A stretch of 64,000 nt of DNA from Mrakia gelida (Eukaryota > Basidiomycota > Tremellomycetes > Cystofilobasidiales > Mrakiaceae): NCBI GenBank assembly GCA_024345305.1, contig BRON01000008.1, forward strand, positions 310,001-374,000, read 5' to 3'. Both the position numbers and the translations under genes were made by a program. Position 1 is the stretch's first letter; each line of letters begins with the position of its first letter. The notes beneath the pieces were generated by a model. That model had not been told where the DNA came from. It ran no database searches and worked only from the letters and a program-made list of their open reading frames with translations. Below, piece after piece: positions 58,936 to 64,000 of this stretch.

Positions 58936-61535
58936 ATGGATCTCGTCCCTAGTGAGTAGATCTTGAGTGGAGGAGCGAAGAAGGAGGGAAGGGAGCTCAT
59001 CATCTCCACGAAGACGCTCGCTCACCTTCCACTCCTCCCCTTCGTTCTTTCCCATCAGGAATCTATCACGAGACGCAAGAGTCGGACTCGCAGATGTGTG
59101 GCCGTGAGTTCGGTCTCAACCTAATCAGTCTTTCCAGCAGACGATGGACGGGTCGAGAGCTCGAGATGGAGACAAGTTGATGAGCTCGAGCTGACACGTT
59201 CCTCCTTCTCCCTCCCTTCCTCCTCCACTGCTCGGCCACCCTCGTCCTCGCCATCGATGTGGTTTGTATATTACAGAACACGCTCTCAACAATCTTCTTC
59301 AAGGGAGATACTTCCAACCCACCGACATGGCTGAGATCGCTCAACAGCTCGACGAGGAGGAGAACGCTGAGCTGGATGAGGATCGCAGGATCTCAGTCAA
59401 CATGGACGACAGTGGTCAGTCTCTACTTTGTATACCCTCTCTAGAGCACAGGCTGACTTCTTCCGTGCTTGTTTTGGTACTCAGGCTTCTTCAGCGTTCA
59501 AGGTGAGCTCTTCTCCAGCGGCTCATCCGCGCGACCTTGCGCTGACCTTCCCTTCCCTCCCCTCACCTTCCCTTTCCAGTTCTCGACCGATGTCTCCAAG
59601 TCTGGAACCTTTCTCTCGACCGATGGCGAAGCGAAGATATGGCTGACAAGTGGGACAAGCCTGAGTGAGTTCAGTTCTCCACGAGTGCTCGTCAGTGGCA
59701 GCCTCTTCGTGCGCGACCTCGACCTCTCCTTCCGCTGACTCCATCTCCTCGCTCGCCATCTTTGCAGAGAGCAAGAAGCCTACATCCTCAACCTTCAATC
59801 TCACTGGTTCTGCCTTCGTCGATTTGGTCAGAAGTCGGAGCGATGGTACAACCTCAACTCGTTCTTCCCTACACCTCAATGTTCGTCCGCTTCCCCTGCC
59901 TTCCTCTTGAACGCGAGCTCGAAGTCGAGAGCTGACCTCCTTCACTCCTGTGCTTGAACTTGCAGGGATCTCCGGAACCTACCTCTCGATGGTGATCAAG
60001 TCAGCCGAGGACGAGGGCTACTCGGTCTTCGTTATCCGACCTCTCACTCCCCAGTCTCCTGCCTCCCTCGCCGCCGGAGAGTCGATCCTTCCCAACACGT
60101 CCGCTGACGAGGTCGCTGCTAGGCTCGGGCCTCCCAATCGAGAGACCAACTCCTCTTCTTCGTCGTTCAGGGGAACTGGTCAGAGGCTGGGTGGAGGGAG
60201 TGGTGGAGATGGAGGTGCTGGGTTTTCTGGAGCGGCGAGCGGAGGAGACTTCGAAGGTGAGCTCGACGTCCCTCCCTTCTTTCGTCTCGTCTGCTGCTAG
60301 GCTTCCTTATTTATATCTGAGAAAGAGAGAATGACGCTGAACAAACCTCCTCGACCTTCGTTTCGCTCTTCCCCTCCTCAGATGAAGACGCCGCCTTCCA
60401 AGCAGCCCTCGCCGCGTCTATGGCCGACTCCTCTCCTGGAACTCCCTCTTCCTCCAACAACGATCCCTCAGCAGCAGCACCGCCCGTCGACGATCCCGTC
60501 GCTCTCTCCCTCGCTCGATCTCAAGCTCGTCTCCAACACTTCCAACGCGAACAGGCAGCCGCTCTTCGAGGAGACTTCGACATGGACATGGGAGGATTCG
60601 GAGGAGCTGGAGGTGCTGGAGGAGGGTTCGGTGGCTATGCTGCTGCAGTCGCGAGCGGGAGTGGGAGGGGAGGACTCGGAGCGCAAGGAACCTCCAGGAG
60701 CGGCAACGTCCCTCAAGTCGACGAACGAACGGAAGCATCAGGATCGAGACGACCTCGGCGACAAGGCGACCCTTCAGCTCTCGACAACGACCGATCTCCC
60801 TCCTCCTCGGCATCAGCCTCAGGTTCAGGCTCCACCTCCTCCACCAGACCCGTCGCTGCCCTCCCTGCTCGCCAACAACGAACGCGTCACGACGAGGACG
60901 AGGAGCAGATGCGTCGAGCCATCGAGGCTTCCATTCGAGATGGGAAGCAGAGGGAACGAGCTGAGGCGAGGGAGGCGAGGCGCGCTGCCATGGCCGTCGA
61001 TGGAGAGGAGAACGACGACGAGGAGGATGAAGATGAGGACGACGACGACGAGCCAGTGGACGACGAAGACGAGGAACTCGACGAGGAAATCGAAACCTTC
61101 TCCCTCCCGCCTTCACCTCAACCTCAAGCTCAAGCTCAACTCCAACCCCCACCTCCACTAATCCCAGCCTCCCATCCTTCCTCCTTCCTCGGTGGCGACT
61201 TCGACGACGACTTCGGTGGTCAGCAGCATGGGTTCGGAGGAGGAGGAGATCGAGACTACGACGACGAGGACGCCGAACTTCAGAGAGCGCTGAAGGCTTC
61301 GATGGAAGGGCTTCCGGATGGATGGACGAGTCCGGCTCCCAAGGTCGTTTCTCGGCCGGTGGTACCAGCAGCAGCAGCAGCACCAGCTCCTCCTGCAGTC
61401 CCTGCAGCTTCGACGTCGACGACCTCGGGAGGAGCGAAGGGGGATGATGCGGACGAGGAGGAAGGAGAGGAGGAGGAGGAGGAAGTGCTGAGTCCTGAGG
61501 AGATCAGGAGGAGGAGGTTGGCTAGGTTCGCATAG
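58936..61535 (+). CDS. ATXN3: Ataxin-3-like Josephin deubiquitinase with ubiquitin-interacting motifs
   Basis: Exons 58936..58951, 59059..59103, 59277..59414, 59485..59502, 59580..59664, 59768..59880, 59966..60256, 60382..61535; 619 aa, phases consistent. The Josephin domain (~1-185) begins MDLVPRIYHETQESDSQMCGQHALNNLLQGRYFQP: the catalytic Cys lies in MCGQH. The catalytic His lies in LQSHWFCLRR, and Asn in WYNLNSFFP, followed by WISGTYLSMVIKSAEDEGYSVFVI. The C-terminal half is disordered and acidic with three UIM-like helices (EDAAFQAALAASM, EEQMRRAIEASIRD, EDAELQRALKASM). It edits polyubiquitin chains in protein quality control, in cytosol and nucleus. It is much longer than human ataxin-3 because of Gly/Ser and Asp/Glu-rich linkers. 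Exon 4 is 18 nt. Confidence 0.93.
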
Positions 61536-62074
61536 CTTAGTCCAGTCGCGCTTTGGTCGAACGAGGGTTGGAGGGTCGGAGGGGAGACGACCCCTTCGCG
61601 GGACGCGTCGCACTCTTCGTTCGCCTTTTCGAACGCGCTTTTGCTTTACTTTCCATGTTCTACCCTTCTCTCGTTCGCTTAGTAGACTATAGTAACTACC
61701 CACGACCGCATACTTCGTTCTCTCGCTCTCTCTATATCTGTCCAGGTCACGATACACGCGAAGGAACGAGAAGAGAGGAAGGGAGGGAGCGAGAAGTAGC
61801 CGGCGCAGAGATGAGCTTCCGAGGCTCAAAGAAACGCAAGGAAGGAGGAAAGAGGCAGATTTTATGAGCTGGGAGGGCTTTCGATACTCAGGCCATCCTT
61901 CTGATCGCCAGAAAAATCAATTTGCTGGGAGAACAAACAGAGAAATCGAGGGTCGTCTGCGCGCTCCCTTCCCCACTCTCTACCCCTCCTCCAAACTCGA
62001 AGCCACTTCGCCCACTTCCTGCCTCCCTCCTCCTCCCTTCCTCTCTTCTCTACAAGCCCAAAAAACGGAGGACC
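61536..62074. other. Tandem intergenic region, Josephin gene to CDKN3-like gene
   Basis: About 540 bp. The 3' end of the first gene lies on the left (ACGCGTC word near 61610). From 61950 the plus strand is CT-rich leader of the next gene. No coding exon supported. Confidence 0.5.
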
Positions 62075-63927
62075 ATGTCCACGACAGTAATCAACTCCCC
62101 TCGGTACCTCTCCCAACATCATCGAGCTCCTCACTCCCCCCACTCCTCTCCTCCTTCGTCTACCCGTTCTCCCCCTCGCTCTCTCTCCTCCCTCTCCTCG
62201 TTCAACTCCGCTGGTCCTCCTCCTCCTCCTCCTGCCTTCAAAGCACCTCCAGCACCCTCAGAGAAACTTCCTCTCGCCCCTCCTCCAACGGTTCTTCCTC
62301 AGGAGTGCTACCAGCAAGGCTACCCTCTTTCGCCCGAGGAGGAACGTCGAAGGCGGAAGCAGGTCGAGGATGCTGAGGGATGGAGCGTGCTGGCTAGTCA
62401 ACATCACAAGTCTGAGTACAATCGATTAAAGTGGGGGGATAAAGGTAAGCCCAGCCCAACATGCGCTCGAGGGCTGAAGAGTTGAAGTCTTTCGTATGTT
62501 GCTGACCTTCGTTCGTTCGTTCTCGCTCTTTCGTTCCTCCCTTTGAACCTCCTCCGGTCCCTCCTCCTCCCGCCGGTCTCTCCCTCCTCCTATCTCCCCT
62601 CCCCGTCCTCGCTTGTTTTTCGACTTGGGATGGAACGAAACAGGCTCTCGACTGTACTACGTTCCTCTCTCGATCCAACTCCCCTCTCACGTCCACGAGT
62701 TGATGTCGAAACAAGCCATCTTCGAGACCTACTGTGCCAACCAGCAGCAAGCTCAAGCCACGAACCAACCTCCCTCGACCATCGAACTCGCACGACCAGC
62801 AGGACAGGATGGAGCGGAGGAGGAGCACGCTCAGGGAGGGAGGATGACTCCCCCTCGGGATCTGGAGCAGGAGGAAGGGCTGGAAGGGACGCTGGTGAGC
62901 GATGAGCTTGAAGTCGAAGGAGGTCGAGATCAGGAGACGACCACCGCCAACGACGGGACGAGCACGACGACGATGGAACTCCAAGTCAAGGATCAGATCA
63001 TACAAGCGATGCAGGATCAACTCGTCGTACCTTCCTCCTCAAGCTCAATCTTCCCTACTCCTCCCTCGTCTCAACCCTCTCCTACACCCACGCACCAGAA
63101 CCTCACCTCGAACGGCCAACAACCCGCGTCGGCTCCTCCCTCCGTCGCTCGTCCAGCAGCACCAGCGGTGTTCTCGTCCATCGAAGCTGGGAGAGGAGAG
63201 TACGCTAGGCAGGCTCAGCAGCAGAACGAGATGGGTGGGATGATGGAGCAGCAGCAGCATCATGTGGTCGTAGCTCAGCCGGTGAAGACGAGTGATTCGC
63301 ACCCTATCAAGTTAGTCGTCTCTTCATTCCCTCGTCTCGTCTCGTCTTCGCCCTTTTTCTCTCTCTTCTCGCTCTTTTTCACTCGAACTGACCCCTTATC
63401 CCTCGCTCACTTCGTTTCGCCAGCATCTCAATCCTCATCCCACCCTCCTACATCCCTCACCTCTCCCCTCTCCTTTCCATCGCCTTACCTCCCTCGCCTC
63501 CTCCTCCAGGGTTTGAAGCTTCGCCCGCCTACCTCCCTCAACCCACCACCAACACCACTCTCAGCACCACCACCGCCATCCCTTCCTCTCCCATCTCACC
63601 CAAAACAACCTCCTCAGCAACCTTCGAGCAGACCTCGACGATGATGCAACCCTTCCGACTCCCTCCCCTGCTGGACCTCTACCTCCTCTCCCTCTCCGCT
63701 CCCTCGGTCGATTCGGCTCCCGACCTCTCGCTGCTCACCACCAACGAGAACGGCGAGAGGAGAGCGAGCAACGGCGGGAACGGCAAAGTGGGCAACTTCT
63801 TGTTGAGCAGCTGCCCAGGCAAGAAGGTTCGGTTGACGGGACCGGTGAAGGGACGGGGAGCGATCTGTAGGGACTTGAAGGTGGATTTGGAGAGGATTAG
63901 AGGGTTGGGGGTGGGGTGTGTTGTTTG
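62075..63927 (+). CDS. CDKN3/KAP-like dual-specificity phosphatase, 3' part cut by the window edge
   Basis: Exons 62075..62444, 62644..63310, 63424..63927, then a GTGAGT donor; the rest lies beyond the window. The first ~115 residues are Ser/Pro-rich, then comes LSPEEERRRRKQVEDAEGWSVLASQHHKSEYNRLKWGDKGSRLYYVPL. A long low-complexity region (Gln, Pro, Ser, Thr) follows. Near the end are NFLLSSCPGKKVRLTGPVKGRGAICRDLKVDLERI and GVGCVVW. This GPVKGR...ICRD-L..DL.R....G string matches the start of the CDKN3-type phosphatase domain, which dephosphorylates CDK threonines in relatives. The catalytic CX5R is not in the window, so activity cannot be judged. The phase-2 end at 63927 is well supported. 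Confidence 0.7.
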
Positions 63928-64000
63928 GTGAGTTGGCAAGGGTCTTGTTTTGGGTGTGGGGAGGGTGTGGTGGGGAGGGTGGAGGAGGGAGGGAGCACGA

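Noticed and set aside
1..64000. CRISPR arrays, transposon ends, viral genes, rRNA or tRNA genes
   Set aside because: Read for spaced direct repeats, terminal inverted repeats, transposase/reverse-transcriptase motifs and cloverleaf boxes. None was convincing; by-eye tRNA detection is limited, so a tRNA scan would be the decisive test.

Overview
This is a eukaryotic, fungal window. It carries two chitin synthases, an alpha-1,3-glucanase, GPI-type wall proteins and a Dal5-type permease. Genes are packed tightly and broken by many short introns (mostly about 50-110 nt). Donors are GTGAGT/GTTCGT-like, and a CTGAC/CTGAT branch motif sits shortly before the acceptor. Intron density, C/G-ending codons and domain make-up suggest a basidiomycete, perhaps a Pucciniomycotina red-yeast relative (Rhodotorula/Sporobolomyces type). 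The lineage is inference. Gene models were built by hand: conserved protein motifs fixed the frame, then donor, acceptor and phase were checked at every junction. For every complete gene the exon lengths sum to a whole number of codons, except one junction in the GH71 gene.

Layout, left to right: a partial RCC1-like propeller gene (-); three tandem paralogous small secreted cysteine proteins with GPI-type tails (+, 1.7-6.1 kb); a KDM5/Lid2-type histone demethylase (-, 6.7-14.0 kb); a synaptojanin-type phosphoinositide phosphatase (-, 14.1-19.0 kb); FMC1 (+); a seven-helix membrane protein (+); a class IV chitin synthase (+, 24.3-28.5 kb); a Dal5-type MFS permease (-, 29.3-32.7 kb) divergent from a GFO/IDH/MocA oxidoreductase (+, 33.0-35.5 kb); a class I-III chitin synthase (-, 35.9-41.1 kb); POL12 (-, 41.4-44.9 kb); a SIRT4-like sirtuin (+, 45.2-47.1 kb); a GH71 alpha-1,3-glucanase (-, 47.5-50.3 kb); TBCE (+, 50.7-53.1 kb); a lactonase-fold propeller (+); a secreted S9-like alpha/beta hydrolase (-, 54.8-58.6 kb); an ataxin-3/Josephin deubiquitinase (+, 58.9-61.5 kb); and a partial CDKN3-like phosphatase (+, 62.1 kb to the end).

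Functional links: several genes concern the cell wall (two chitin synthases, GH71, three GPI-type proteins). The permease and oxidoreductase share a 317-bp divergent intergenic region and may form a small uptake/catabolism pair. The rest are housekeeping or regulatory.

The most unusual signal is in gene architecture. Exons of 5, 7, 8, 9, 10, 14, 15, 16 and 17 nt encode conserved residues. The Sac catalytic CX5R loop is spread over four exons. One start codon is split A|TG by an intron. Two neighbouring introns in the permease are clearly related copies. One secreted-protein gene has in-frame phase-1 mini-exons in its stalk. I saw no rRNA, tRNA, CRISPR array, transposon or viral gene.
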